A DNA stretch of 34,950 bases from an uncultured Selenomonadales bacterium. Its GTDB lineage: Bacteria > Bacillota > Negativicutes > Selenomonadales > Selenomonadaceae. The notes beneath the pieces are model-generated. The model ran no database searches. It had not been told where the DNA came from and was given only the letters and a program-made list of their open reading frames with translations. Both the position numbers and the translations under genes were made by a program. The stretch's first letter is position 1; each line of letters begins with the position of its first letter. Location: contig CAMJMR010000025.1 of the NCBI GenBank assembly GCA_946407095.1, positions 1 to 34,950 of the forward strand, in the 5' to 3' direction. Positions 1 to 7,615 of this stretch are shown piece by piece.

Positions 1-75
1 GACTACACGGCGACGACCTTCAACGTAAACGGCGACAGCTATCAAATCAAAGGCAAAACACTCGTCAAGAAATAA
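1..75 (+). CDS. 3' end of an RTX-like repeat protein (partial)
   Basis: Frame 1 is open from the first base to a TAA at 73-75 and encodes 24 residues ending in TLVKK. The segment TATTFNVNGDSY followed by a short I.GK.LVK tail is nearly the same as the C-termini of the two complete RTX-like proteins in this window (ends at 14353 and 29852). The bases just after the stop also match (TAAAATCTG.GCGGCTT). This is therefore the end of a third paralogue that begins outside the window. The conserved tail is probably the uncleaved C-terminal signal region typical of type I secreted proteins; that role is inferred from the family. Confidence 0.85.
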   Translation, partial: DYTATTFNVNGDSYQIKGKTLVKK

Positions 76-106
76 AATCTGTGCGGCTTGCGTGGCAAAA
101 AAATTA

Positions 107-134
107 CCCTCCGAAATTTCTCGGAGGGTTTTTT
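107..134. terminator. Bidirectional intrinsic terminator
   Basis: A perfect 8-bp stem (CCCTCCGA / TCGGAGGG, loop 115-120) is followed by six T on the plus strand and preceded by an A-run that gives a T-run on the minus strand. It lies between the stop of the RTX tail (75) and the stop of the convergent Hsp70-like gene (142), so it can end both transcripts. Confidence 0.85.
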
Positions 135-141
135 GAATGCT

Positions 142-2556
142 TTAAGCAAGTTCAATCAGCGCGGCGGGATTTTCTTCGTCGAAGAGCGCGTCCTTGCTTT
201 TGGCGATGCGGTATTCGATGACGTTGGACTTGACGGCGCGAATGTAAACGGTGGCGTCTTCGTCAGGCTCGTCAACGGCAACGGTAATGCGTTTCGCCTT
301 CTGGATGTTCATTTGATTGGAAACGGCTTCGGGCAAGTTCGTGTAGAAAATGTCAAAGCTGTCGCCCGCGTCGATGAAGGGCAGCCACACGTTGAATTTG
401 GTGTTGCGGTCGAGGACGGTTTTGAATTTGCGTTTCTTATTCCTGCCGACGTAGCAACTGAACGGGGTCTTGGCGGGGTCGGGGGTGATGTGTTTGGTCT
501 GAACCAGCCCGCCTGCGCGACTTAGCAAAAGTCCGAACGCCACGCCCGTCTTGCCCGTCGGAGCCGTCATATCGGTGCGAATTTCCAAGCCACGTTCGCG
601 CTGAACGGCATGAGCGGCCTCGGTGCCCAATGCCGGGTAAATCTTGAATTTCGGTGCGCTGTAGCGATTGAAGCCGAAAAGTTTTTCAGCCGGCGACATT
701 TCGCCCTCGCGACTGTTGGGAACTTTCTTGACGGTCTCGCTAAGGACAATTTGGTCGTCGGTGTTGTCGATATCGCCCAGCCACACCTCCAAGCCCTTGT
801 CGTCTCGCCGATAGATGCTGCCGCCTTGCATAAAGAAATCGTCCTTGAGTTCGTAGCCGCCCTTTAGCCGCCCGTTGACGAAAGGATTCTCATTGTCGGT
901 CAAGCGCGTGTCCTCGACGGGCGAAAGGTATTCGGTGAAAAGTTCGGTGACAAGCGGCGATTTGGACGAATTGCCCGCCAAGAAAATCGCAATCTCGGAA
1001 AGTTCATTGAGCGGCTTGATTTTGTGCAAAGAGTTCTTGCCCGACTTGTCGAACGCCTCTTTCATGGACAGGAAGAAATTTTTTATGCCCGCCCTGATTC
1101 GTTCGCGCAAAATCGCTTGCAAGTCAAGGGCGACGGTCAGCTTGAAGTCTTTGACGATTTGCCCGTCGTCTCGGAACAGATTGACTTCGACGAAGCCGTC
1201 AGCCGAAATTTTCTTTGCCGCCGCAGAGTCGGACGCCTCCCACACGGGACGCAACTTTTCAATCAGCGCGTTCATGTTGGCGTGCGCTTCCTGCGAATCT
1301 TTTATCAGAGCCTCGGAGCCCGCGAAACTTCTTTTGTCGGCCGCCCACGTGAAAGGAATTTTCCTGTCGTCGACGTTTAGCAGGCGGTCTTGATTCGCCT
1401 TGAACACCTCGAACGCCAAAAGTTTCAAAAGATTTTCGCCGCCCAAAGTCCTGTCGCCGTTTTCGCCGAAGTGGACAAGCATGTAGTCGTAGCGGTCGCT
1501 CGTCGCCTCTCGGAAGAAGCCGAAGTCGAAATCGGTCGTGCCGCCGCCGAAATCGAACACCGCGTAGTAAATTTCCTCCTCGCCCGAAGGGTCGAAGCCG
1601 TATTCTTGCAAGGCGGTTATCGCGTAGGCCGCCGCCTCGCTTGTGCCCTCGCTCACGGAAAAATTTTTCATTATCGCCTCGTTGACCAGCAAAGCCGTCG
1701 GCAAAGATTTTTTCAGCCCGCGCTCGAAACACAGCCGCATTTTCTCGCGAATCGCCCGCTCATAGGTGACGGGGAACGACAGAATGTATTTCAGGAAGAT
1801 GTGACGCTCCTGCTGCATGTTGTTGACGAAGAGCCCAAGATAATACGCGTAAATTTCCAGCGGGTTAATTTCGTCGTCGGCAAGGTCGGCGAACGGCGCA
1901 AGCTGCGTAACGAAATTTTTTTCGTCGCGAAGCATGAACTGCGTCTTTGAGCCGCACCAATACTTCAAGTCGGTCAGGAAGGAATAAAATTTTTCGGAAC
2001 CGCCGCTCATCAAATTTTCCAGAGCCTCATGCGAAACTTTCACGTCGCTCCAGTTGGTCAGCGGGCGTCCTTCGCGCCAATAGTACGCCGTCAAAAAACT
2101 TTCTATGTCGATGAACTGAATGACGGTCGGGTTTTCGTAGTTGGCGGAAAGGTTGATGCCGTTGCGATAGGAGCCGCTACCCACTTGCAGGGGAATGATT
2201 TGCGAATGTTCGTTTTCGTAGACGACGACGGTGCGGCTTGTGCCGAAGTCGATGGCAACAATGCCGGTTGAAACGTCGGCGGCGGGGTCGCGCGCAACCA
2301 GGTTTTCGCCGAGCTGAATTTCCTTGCCGTCGTCCTTGTCGAAGTCCCACAAGTCCCAATGCCCGCGATTTGGGTCGAACAGAATATTTTCGTCGTAAGG
2401 GTCGAGACCTGCGCGGTCGCTGTCGCCATTAAGCAGGAAGGCTTTCAACTGCGCGGCGAATTTTTTATCGGGCTCACCCGACGGCGTCGCGGTGTCCGTT
2501 TCAAAAATTTCCAAGTCCTCCTCCGAGACCTTCACGCTGTTTAAAATTTTCGTCAC
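142..2556 (-). CDS. Hsp70/actin-fold ATPase family protein, 804 aa
   Basis: The protein has the nucleotide-binding signature of the Hsp70/actin superfamily: phosphate-1 motif AIDFGTSRT (about residues 101-109), phosphate-2 motif DFGGGTTD (335-342) and an adenosine-type motif IFLAGNSSKSPL (about 524-535). It lacks the substrate-binding domain of DnaK and continues about 270 residues beyond the adenosine motif, so it is not dnaK. An acidic segment of about 100 residues precedes the ATPase fold. The start chosen is GTG at 2556, because GAGGAG lies 8 nt upstream and a good promoter follows at 2587-2615; the frame is open farther upstream, but that part lies over the promoter. It appears monocistronic. 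The family is often annotated only as Hsp70 family protein; partner and substrate are unknown. ATP binding is well supported, a chaperone role is not. Confidence 0.8.
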   Translation of the reverse strand: MTKILNSVKVSEEDLEIFETDTATPSGEPDKKFAAQLKAFLLNGDSDRAGLDPYDENILFDPNRGHWDLWDFDKDDGKEIQLGENLVARDPAADVSTGIVAIDFGTSRTVVVYENEHSQIIPLQVGSGSYRNGINLSANYENPTVIQFIDIESFLTAYYWREGRPLTNWSDVKVSHEALENLMSGGSEKFYSFLTDLKYWCGSKTQFMLRDEKNFVTQLAPFADLADDEINPLEIYAYYLGLFVNNMQQERHIFLKYILSFPVTYERAIREKMRLCFERGLKKSLPTALLVNEAIMKNFSVSEGTSEAAAYAITALQEYGFDPSGEEEIYYAVFDFGGGTTDFDFGFFREATSDRYDYMLVHFGENGDRTLGGENLLKLLAFEVFKANQDRLLNVDDRKIPFTWAADKRSFAGSEALIKDSQEAHANMNALIEKLRPVWEASDSAAAKKISADGFVEVNLFRDDGQIVKDFKLTVALDLQAILRERIRAGIKNFFLSMKEAFDKSGKNSLHKIKPLNELSEIAIFLAGNSSKSPLVTELFTEYLSPVEDTRLTDNENPFVNGRLKGGYELKDDFFMQGGSIYRRDDKGLEVWLGDIDNTDDQIVLSETVKKVPNSREGEMSPAEKLFGFNRYSAPKFKIYPALGTEAAHAVQRERGLEIRTDMTAPTGKTGVAFGLLLSRAGGLVQTKHITPDPAKTPFSCYVGRNKKRKFKTVLDRNTKFNVWLPFIDAGDSFDIFYTNLPEAVSNQMNIQKAKRITVAVDEPDEDATVYIRAVKSNVIEYRIAKSKDALFDEENPAALIELA

Positions 2557-2586
2557 AATCCCGACTCCTCTCGAAAAATTTTTTTT

Positions 2587-2615
2587 ATTATAGCGGCTTG
2601 CGGCGATTGTGACAA
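2587..2615 (-). promoter_or_regulatory. Sigma-70-type promoter of the Hsp70-like gene
   Basis: Read on the minus strand: TTGTCA (2610-2615), a 17-nt spacer, then a perfect TATAAT (2587-2592). It sits about 30 nt before the GTG start at 2556, with the ribosome binding site in between. The rest of 2616-2749 shows nothing recognisable. Confidence 0.75.
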
Positions 2616-2749
2616 CGGCCGCTTTAGAAGAGGCGGAACAGCAAACGCGATTAACGTTGCAAAAAAATATTTCGGCCGCCAAGTTTATGACAGCCGAAAC
2701 AAAAATTTACCGATGTATTCAACGGGTGCCCATTACAGGTGACGCCCGC

Positions 2750-4015
2750 TTAGTTATCTACGCGTTTGATATCCGCGCCGAGGCTCACAAGCTTTTGAAC
2801 AAGGTTGTCGTAGCCGCGGTCTATGTGGTGAATGTAGCCGACTTGAGTTTCGCCTTCGGCAACCAGCGCCGCCAAAACAATCGCCGCGCCCGCGCGCAAA
2901 TCGGTGGCCTTGACTTGGCAACCCGTCAACTTGTCCTGCCCTTCGACAACCGACGTGCGCCCGTCAATTTTAATCCTTGCGCCCATTCTGCGCAGCTCGT
3001 CAACGTGCATGAATCGATTCTCGAAAACAGTTTCGGTAACCATGCTCGTGCCCTGCGAAATACTCAACATGGCCATGAATTGCGCTTGCATGTCGGTCGG
3101 GAAGCCGGGATAGGGCAAAGTCTTTATGTCAACCGCCTTGGGACGCCTGTCGCAAATGACGCGAATGCCGTCAACGTCCTCAATGACCGTGACGCCCGCC
3201 TCCTTGAGCTTGGCAATGACGGGCTTAAGGTGTTCGCTTATCGCGTTGGCAATGTAGACGTCGCCGCGCGTCATTGCGGCAGCTATCATGTAGGTGCCCG
3301 CCTCTATTCGGTCGGGGATTATCGTGTAGTCGCGAGCTATCAATTTCGGCGCACCTTCAACCTTTATGACGTTGGTGCCCGCGCCGCGAATCTTCGCGCC
3401 CATGATGTTCAAGTAGTTGGCCAGGTCGACGATTTCGGGCTCCTGCGCGGGGTTTTCGATTATCGTTTGCCCTTGCGCCATGGAAGCCGCCATCAAAATG
3501 TTTTCGGTCGCGCCGACGCTTGGGAAGTCAAGATAAATCTGCGCGCCCTTCAAGCCTTCGGGAGCCGTCGCCTCGATGTAGCCGTGACCGATAGAAATTT
3601 TTGCGCCGAGAGCCTCAAAGCCTTTAAGGTGCAAGTCAATCGGGCGCGTGCCTATTGCGCAGCCGCCAGGCAAAGAAATTTTCGCGGAGCCCAAACGCGC
3701 AAGCAGAGGACCCATTATCAAGAAGGACGCCCGCATTTTCCTGACGAGGTCGTAAGGCGCGGTTATATTTTCAATCGACGTGGCGTCGACGTAAAGTTTT
3801 CCGTTTTCGGGCTCGTGACGAACCTTGACGCCGAGCGTCCGCAAGACTTCGCTGATTGTGCGGACGTCGTCAAGATTGGGCACTTCGTCCAAGCAAGTTT
3901 CCCTGTCTTGGCCGAGAAGGGTCGCCGCAATGACAGGGAGCACGGCATTTTTCGCGCCGCTGATTTTGACTGTGCCGCGCAATCGGTTGCCGCCTCTTAT
4001 AATCAATCTCTCCAA
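2750..4015 (-). CDS. murA: UDP-N-acetylglucosamine 1-carboxyvinyltransferase (MurA), 421 aa
   Basis: MurA catalyses the first committed step of peptidoglycan synthesis, transferring enolpyruvate from PEP to UDP-GlcNAc in the cytoplasm. Visible hallmarks are the N-terminal [20 protein letters not shown] with K22/N23, the active-site loop [11 protein letters not shown] with the PEP/fosfomycin-reactive Cys at about 119, and [11 protein letters not shown] with the catalytic Asp at about 308. Length matches the family (about 420). The start is a TTG at 4015, supported by AGGAGG 9 nt upstream and by the usual MEKLIIRGG-like N-terminus. It follows the S55 gene in the same direction, separated only by a heptanucleotide repeat array, so the two are probably co-transcribed. 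Cys rather than Asp in the loop predicts the fosfomycin-sensitive form (family knowledge). Confidence 0.97.
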   Translation of the reverse strand: MERLIIRGGNRLRGTVKISGAKNAVLPVIAATLLGQDRETCLDEVPNLDDVRTISEVLRTLGVKVRHEPENGKLYVDATSIENITAPYDLVRKMRASFLIMGPLLARLGSAKISLPGGCAIGTRPIDLHLKGFEALGAKISIGHGYIEATAPEGLKGAQIYLDFPSVGATENILMAASMAQGQTIIENPAQEPEIVDLANYLNIMGAKIRGAGTNVIKVEGAPKLIARDYTIIPDRIEAGTYMIAAAMTRGDVYIANAISEHLKPVIAKLKEAGVTVIEDVDGIRVICDRRPKAVDIKTLPYPGFPTDMQAQFMAMLSISQGTSMVTETVFENRFMHVDELRRMGARIKIDGRTSVVEGQDKLTGCQVKATDLRAGAAIVLAALVAEGETQVGYIHHIDRGYDNLVQKLVSLGADIKRVDN

Positions 4016-4031
4016 AATCTCAATCCTCCTG

Positions 4032-4075
4032 TAGGGACTAGGGACTTGGGACTAAGGACTAGTTCCTTGTTCCTA
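4032..4075. repeat. GGGACTA heptanucleotide repeat array
   Basis: Tandem and degenerate copies of the 7-mer GGGACTA (TAGTCCC on the minus strand) fill the gap between the S55 gene and murA. The array supplies the TAG stop codon of the S55 gene (4073-4075) and ends next to the AGGAGG of murA. Its two halves are partly self-complementary. A second, longer array with the same unit lies at 23061-23140. Confidence 0.8.
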
Positions 4076-5911
4076 GACTTTTTCGACGCTTAGAGTAGTG
4101 CGCATAACGTTATCGATTATATAGTTCGTGTCAACCTTGCTGTCGACTTTCTTCAGCGTCTTGCCTTCCTTCTTGAGGCGGGCTTGAGCGCGTTTCGCTT
4201 GCTCGATGTCCTTGCGGATTTGCTTATCGGTTTTGACTTCGCCCGTAGAGCCGACTTCCACGACCAGCTGATTGTTCTTGCCGGTCTTGAGGAAGTCTTT
4301 TATTTTGTCTTCGTAGCTTTTGTTTGAATCGGCAGTGATTAAGCCCGACCCCATGGCTTGAGTGACGGGAACGAGCGCGCCGCCGTGAATTTCCAATGCC
4401 AAATTGCCTTGGCGAGCCGTCAAAGGCACGGTGTAGGGCAGAATGACTTTTTCCGACGGCTTGCGATACGGTTGCAGTTCGACGGTAAGATTAATCGTAT
4501 CGCCGGGCTTGACGCGCTTCTTGTCGGGCGTGACGGAAATGATTGACGCCGTGCGCCGTTCCGTGTCGAAGGAAATGTTCACGTCGACGGAAAAAATATT
4601 TGACTCTTCCTTGGTATTCGAGCAGACGAGATTAAGAGCTTGCATGAGTTCAATAACGGCAACTTGCCCGACGTCCGAGGAATTGTAGAACATATTTTTG
4701 CGCGAGAGTTCGCCGCTTTCAATCGCGTTCGTCTTGATGTTGAAGTCAATGTCGACGGTGCTTTCGGCGAGCGAGTCCGCCATTTTGCTTAGCGCGGTGT
4801 AGGCAATCGACGCGCCGAGTTTCGGGATAAGATTTTCGTTGTAAGCAATGGTCGCGTTGAAAGTTTCTTCCTTGCCGAGGGAATTGTCGTGGATGGTGAC
4901 GGTGATGGGGACGACGGCGGGGAAAGTGCCGAGCATGCCCGCCACGCCCGATTCGCGGTCTTGATTGACGCGCCCGATAATGTGACCAAGACCCGCGAGT
5001 TTGACGCCGTTGCCCTTGAGCCCGCTGACTGAGGCAATAACCGAGGCGTCCGTCATGAAGTAATTGACATTGCCCGAATGCGTGAAAGGATGTCCGAATG
5101 CCAAAATGCGCTTGCCGTCGACGGCGGTAACCGTGCCCGTCGCGCCCAATGAAAAGTCGCCGTAAATAATCGCCACGCCCATAGCCGAGCCGGGTTCCAA
5201 CATCGCATCGAGTCGAATGCCGCGTTCAACCGTGGACGGAGCCGCTTTTAAATTTTTCCAGCCCAAATTTTTGCACAGGAAGTCCGCGCCGCTTGAGTCG
5301 AAGCCGCTCATATAAATTGCGGCAACTTCTTCAGTTTCGGTCTCTTCAGCGGGAACATTCTCTTCAGCGGGAAGTGTCTCTTCGCCGACGGGCGCGGCAG
5401 TTTCTTCGACGTCAGCCGCCTCTTCGGGAGCCTTGGTTTCCTCTTCGACGGCACGAGCTGTCTTGTAGTAGTTGACTTGCGCCTTGGGGTCGGGCAAAGT
5501 CCAAAGTTCCAACATGTCTTCAATCGGCGTTATGAAAACGGTGTAGGGATTCATTTCCTTTAGCGTGGCCGCCAAGGCGCCTACGAGCTTGCCGTCAATG
5601 TAAACGGGGCTACCGCTCATGCCCTGCAAGATGCCGCCCGTGCGCCGAACGACTTCGCCCGAAGTTTCCGCCATAATCATGCGCTTCGAGCCTTTGCCGT
5701 CGTCAGTCAAGCCGATTATTTTCACGTCGAATTGTTCAATCTTGCCGGAGCCGTCGACGACTGTGTAAGCTTTGCCGTGCATACCGCTTTTCACTTGGTC
5801 GAGTGGGAAAATTTCGGGCATAGCCAAAGCCGTGTGCGGTGCGACCAAGAGCATCATCACGACGGCCAAAAATAATTCCGCAAATAATCGTTGCAAGTCT
5901 TTCCACTCCAT
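4073..5911 (-). CDS. SpoIVB-type peptidase S55 domain protein, exported, 612 aa
   Basis: After a cytoplasmic start and a hydrophobic segment (about residues 10-30, ending TALA) comes the conserved S55 block: FPLDQVKSGMHGKAYTV (about 35-51), then GGILQGMSGSPVYIDGKLVGA (about 92-111), whose GMSGSP contains the serine corresponding to the SpoIVB nucleophile, and later LAFGHPF. Residues about 152-195 are an acidic Glu/Ala/Pro-rich linker. The C-terminal 250 residues are beta-rich and unrecognised. Bacillus SpoIVB is a sporulation signalling protease, but no sporulation gene is visible here, so a cell-envelope role is more likely (inference). ATG at 5911 has a weak ribosome binding site; TTG at 5896, with GGAG 9 nt upstream, is an alternative. 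A promoter lies at 5952-5980 and murA is downstream. Confidence 0.8.
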   Translation of the reverse strand: MEWKDLQRLFAELFLAVVMMLLVAPHTALAMPEIFPLDQVKSGMHGKAYTVVDGSGKIEQFDVKIIGLTDDGKGSKRMIMAETSGEVVRRTGGILQGMSGSPVYIDGKLVGALAATLKEMNPYTVFITPIEDMLELWTLPDPKAQVNYYKTARAVEEETKAPEEAADVEETAAPVGEETLPAEENVPAEETETEEVAAIYMSGFDSSGADFLCKNLGWKNLKAAPSTVERGIRLDAMLEPGSAMGVAIIYGDFSLGATGTVTAVDGKRILAFGHPFTHSGNVNYFMTDASVIASVSGLKGNGVKLAGLGHIIGRVNQDRESGVAGMLGTFPAVVPITVTIHDNSLGKEETFNATIAYNENLIPKLGASIAYTALSKMADSLAESTVDIDFNIKTNAIESGELSRKNMFYNSSDVGQVAVIELMQALNLVCSNTKEESNIFSVDVNISFDTERRTASIISVTPDKKRVKPGDTINLTVELQPYRKPSEKVILPYTVPLTARQGNLALEIHGGALVPVTQAMGSGLITADSNKSYEDKIKDFLKTGKNNQLVVEVGSTGEVKTDKQIRKDIEQAKRAQARLKKEGKTLKKVDSKVDTNYIIDNVMRTTLSVEKV

Positions 5912-5951
5912 TCCGGAACGCCAAAACTTTAATTAATCGTTAATCTGAAGC

Positions 5952-5980
5952 ATGATAAATCATTTTTGCCGAATCGTCAA
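5952..5980 (-). promoter_or_regulatory. Promoter of the S55-murA unit
   Basis: On the minus strand: TTGACG (5975-5980), a 17-nt spacer, TATCAT (5952-5957), about 40 nt before the ATG at 5911. It implies that the S55 protein and murA are transcribed from here. Confidence 0.65.
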
Positions 5981-6050
5981 TGCAACGGGTGGTCGCCCTT
6001 TCGTTGGCTAAGCAAAAGGGCTCAAAGACAGCTTGGCTTGTCGTGACGGC

Positions 6051-6260
6051 GGCGCGTCCTTCGATTCTATTAACCGTAATTTTTTTGTTTAGGATCTACT
6101 TTTTCTTTGCCCGCCCAAAGAAAAAGTAGCAAAAAGAAAAGGCGCCTCGCGGGGGCGAAGGGTCGTAACCCGCGCCGTCCGATATTTTCAGCGTGGCTAC
6201 GCCGACGGTTTTTGCATCACGCAAAAGCGTCGGCGAGAGGCCGTCATCCGTGACGGCCTC
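6051..6260 (-). repeat. Composite palindromic repeat element, copy A
   Basis: This stretch fills most of the gene-free interval 5912-6278. On the minus strand it starts with a perfect 10-bp inverted repeat (6237-6260, arm GAGGCCGTCA). A second hairpin built on GCCGAC/GTCGGC follows (about 6200-6234), then a perfect 14-bp stem (6096-6129, arm CTACTTTTTCTTTG, loop CCCGCC), and it ends with GAATCGAAGGACGCGCCG (about 6050-6067). The same order of parts occurs at 23760-23970 and 32293-32516, and in part at 11428-11480. No reading frame of note is present. Confidence 0.75.
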
Positions 6261-6278
6261 AAACTTCGTGGCGCGGCT

Positions 6279-7469
6279 TTATCTTCGCAAAATCGTCAGG
6301 GCGTCGCCGACGGGGCGTTCTTTTTTGTCGCTGGGCTTGTTGACGAGTGCGCCTTTGAAAATCAATTCAGTTGAGCCGCCGCCGTCAAGATTTATCGCTT
6401 CAACCGCGCCGAAATGTTCCTTCAAGATGCGCGCCCATTCGGTCAAGGTGCAACCTTTGCTGTGCTCCTGCCGCCCGTCGACGACCGCAAAAATATAATC
6501 GCCGTATTGCGTGATGCCTACCGCCGAGCGCGGCGCACGTCCTACGCGAATGTCCTTAGGGAATTGTTCGGCGTCGGCCGTCACGTAAATTTCGCCGTCC
6601 TTGACAAGCGTGGGACCCGCGCCGATAACGTGAATCGCCTCGTTGAAATCTTCGCCGTGTTCGACGTTGATATAGTCTTCGTCGAAGGTAATCGCGTCGC
6701 CGATTTGAATGCCCGCTAATTTTTCGGCACCCGCTCCGTGCGCGCTGATTATGAAGCCATCGAACGGAATGAAATTGTTGCCGTCGTTTTCGATGATATT
6801 CGTGACGACGCCGTCTTGAACGATTAACTCAAGCCCGAAATCATTGGTGCCCGTCGACGCGCCTTGCCAGCCGTTGTATAAGATGACGCTGTCCAAGCCT
6901 CGTTCGCAGTTTACGCCGTCGACGACGACTTCCGTATCATTGAACTGCAGGACGCCGCGATAAGTTATTCGAGCAAAAATAACCGAGCCGTCCTCCCTAA
7001 TGCCAATGGCCGAGCGAATGTAGGGCGTGGTACCTGCCGTGAGCCCGTCGATTTTCGTGTTCCCCAAAATGACGCCGTTGGGCGCGAAATAGCTTGCGTT
7101 AATCGTGGCAATGGCGTCGGGCGCGTTCATTTGCGAGACCGTTGCGCGTCCGGGCACTTGTCCGCGAGCCAAGACAGGACGCATGAAATATTTCTCATGG
7201 TCGGCGATTATCGCGAACGCCATCGTTCCGTCTTGATGATAGACCAAAAACTCCAAGCCTTCGACTTCTTCTTCAGTCGTCGGCTCAACGGGCACTGGTT
7301 CAACGGGTTGCGGCTCTGTGTCGACGGATTCGGGCGGCGATTGAAATTCTTCTGCTTCAATCGGCTCGAACGGCGCGTCGACTGCAACGTCTTCCTTTGC
7401 CAAGGCGAAGTTCGGCGCGCTCAAGAGGATTATGACCGCCGTCAACGTCGCCAAGATTTTTTTTATCAT
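6279..7469 (-). CDS. Exported phosphodiester glycosidase (NAGPA) domain protein, 396 aa
   Basis: An N-terminal signal peptide is clear (MIKKILATLTAVIILLSAP, cleavage near ALAKE). A Pro/Glu-rich linker (about 28-70) is followed by a domain of the NAGPA / phosphodiester glycosidase family: NASYFAPNG, then near the C-terminus FAVVDGRQEHSKGCTL and AINLDGGGSTELIF, the family hallmark with conserved Asp and Gly residues. Family members remove sugar groups linked through phosphodiesters, or act in exopolysaccharide or cell-wall metabolism; the exact substrate cannot be told here. ATG at 7469 is supported by AAGGAG 9 nt upstream. It is co-oriented with the S55 gene but separated from it by repeat copy A. 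It acts outside the cytoplasmic membrane. Confidence 0.85.
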   Translation of the reverse strand: MIKKILATLTAVIILLSAPNFALAKEDVAVDAPFEPIEAEEFQSPPESVDTEPQPVEPVPVEPTTEEEVEGLEFLVYHQDGTMAFAIIADHEKYFMRPVLARGQVPGRATVSQMNAPDAIATINASYFAPNGVILGNTKIDGLTAGTTPYIRSAIGIREDGSVIFARITYRGVLQFNDTEVVVDGVNCERGLDSVILYNGWQGASTGTNDFGLELIVQDGVVTNIIENDGNNFIPFDGFIISAHGAGAEKLAGIQIGDAITFDEDYINVEHGEDFNEAIHVIGAGPTLVKDGEIYVTADAEQFPKDIRVGRAPRSAVGITQYGDYIFAVVDGRQEHSKGCTLTEWARILKEHFGAVEAINLDGGGSTELIFKGALVNKPSDKKERPVGDALTILRR

Positions 7470-7554
7470 TAACGGTTGCTCCTTCCAAAATTTTATTGCG
7501 CTTGCCCATTCTGCCGCTACGAAAAAATTCCTTCACTGCAGGAAAAATTTACAT

Positions 7555-7583
7555 TTGATTAAATTCCATGCTCGTATTAAAAT
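7555..7583 (+). promoter_or_regulatory. Promoter of the surface-sugar cassette
   Basis: TTGATT (7555-7560), a 17-nt spacer and TAAAAT (7578-7583) precede the GTG start at 7616. With the overlapping downstream genes this would drive the four-gene cassette to 11383. Confidence 0.65.
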
Positions 7584-7615
7584 GAACAAAAATATTAGTG
7601 TCCGGAGGTGCTGTT

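Noticed and set aside
2609-4093. Long plus-strand open frame opposite murA (494 aa)
   Set aside because: It is the antisense shadow of murA; MurA motifs are unmistakable on the other strand and the plus frame has no recognisable motif or ribosome binding site.
6193-6498. Possible small plus-strand gene over repeat copy A and the end of the NAGPA gene
   Set aside because: It lies on palindromic repeat sequence and antisense to the NAGPA coding region.
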